A DNA stretch of 33,184 nt from assembly GCA_964583605.1 (NCBI GenBank), contig CAZOWL010000046.1:1-33184 (forward strand), given 5' to 3'. The translations under genes and the position numbers were made by a program. The notes beneath the pieces are model-generated. The model was given only the letters and a program-made list of their open reading frames with translations. It did not search any database and was not told where the DNA came from. Source of the stretch: CAZOWL01 sp964583605 (GTDB lineage Bacteria; Pseudomonadota; Gammaproteobacteria; Chromatiales; Chromatiaceae). Positions 33,056 through 33,184 of this stretch are shown piece by piece. Positions within the stretch are counted from its first letter, which is position 1, and every line of letters begins with the position of its first letter.

Positions 33056-33184
33056 GTGGGCTGCCGCACCGATCCGCGACTGCAAGAGCCTGGCGGCAAG
33101 GCTGCTCGCGCCGCCAGGTCCGTCGCGCTGACCCCCGAAGCGGAGCGCGAGCTGGGGAAGATCCCATTTTTTGTCCGCGGCAAG
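33056..33184 (+). CDS. BchB C-terminal (PCP_red) domain, partial at window edge
   Basis: The frame from 33020 to the window end reads, near its end, LTPEAERELGKIPFFVRGK. This matches the C-terminal domain of BchB/ChlB, the light-independent protochlorophyllide reductase B subunit. An in-frame TAA at 33017-33019 means the catalytic part of BchB is not attached. The first plausible start is GTG at 33056, without a ribosome-binding site. It may be a stand-alone PCP_red-type small protein under the promoter at 32982-33010, or a detached fragment of bchB. The gene runs off the window, so its length is unknown. Confidence 0.55.
   Translation, partial: MGCRTDPRLQEPGGKAARAARSVALTPEAERELGKIPFFVRGK

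Overview
The window looks like chromosomal DNA of a purple sulfur bacterium (Gammaproteobacteria, Chromatiales). Its base composition is GC-rich. It carries the gammaproteobacterial cluster kdsD-kdsC-lptCAB-rpoN-hpf-ptsN-rapZ and the cluster mlaFEDCB-murA-hisGDC. It ends in photosynthesis genes: a PpsR/CrtJ-type repressor and, at the right edge, a reading frame matching the C-terminal domain of the protochlorophyllide reductase subunit BchB. No tRNA, rRNA, CRISPR array, transposase or phage gene was seen.

Layout. 1-3440 (minus): two paralogous secreted substrate-binding-type proteins, one fused to a von Willebrand A domain. 3686-6862 (plus): a SWIM/SNF2 helicase. 7001-9983 (minus): glyA-nrdR-ribD, followed by a frameshifted TPR gene remnant and a metallophosphatase on the plus strand. 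11694-19447 (minus): mlaF-E-D-C-B (outer-membrane lipid asymmetry), murA (peptidoglycan), hisG-D-C (histidine) and a tiny Thx ribosomal protein gene. 19722-29435 (plus): Kdo synthesis and LPS transport (kdsD, kdsC, lptC, lptA, lptB), sigma-54 (rpoN), hpf, and a permease-less phosphotransferase set (ptsN, rapZ, EIIA-Man, HPr, EI). Many of these genes overlap by ATGA.

29436-33184 is the accessory, photosynthesis-related end and the most interesting part. On the minus strand, downstream of ppsR, lie four tiny paralogous genes (30, 30, 26 and 36 codons), too short for ordinary gene callers. Each encodes one hydrophobic helix with the shared pattern AAW..LAF.YF..PG, and each is preceded by a purine-rich stretch at Shine-Dalgarno distance. 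Two of the gaps between them hold GC-rich hairpins, and a 12-bp terminator follows the last copy. They are not ordinary LH alpha or beta polypeptides, because they lack the bacteriochlorophyll-ligating histidine. I infer accessory (gamma-like) peptides of a light-harvesting or reaction-centre complex, but this is unproven.

Two PpsR-like operators flank this region. One is a perfect TGT-N12-ACA in the spacer of a plus-strand promoter that points into the array in antisense. The other is a symmetric TGT-N12-ACGT-N12-ACA element lying between back-to-back TTGACA promoters, one for ppsR and one for the BchB-like frame. Together they suggest a PpsR-controlled small-peptide module.
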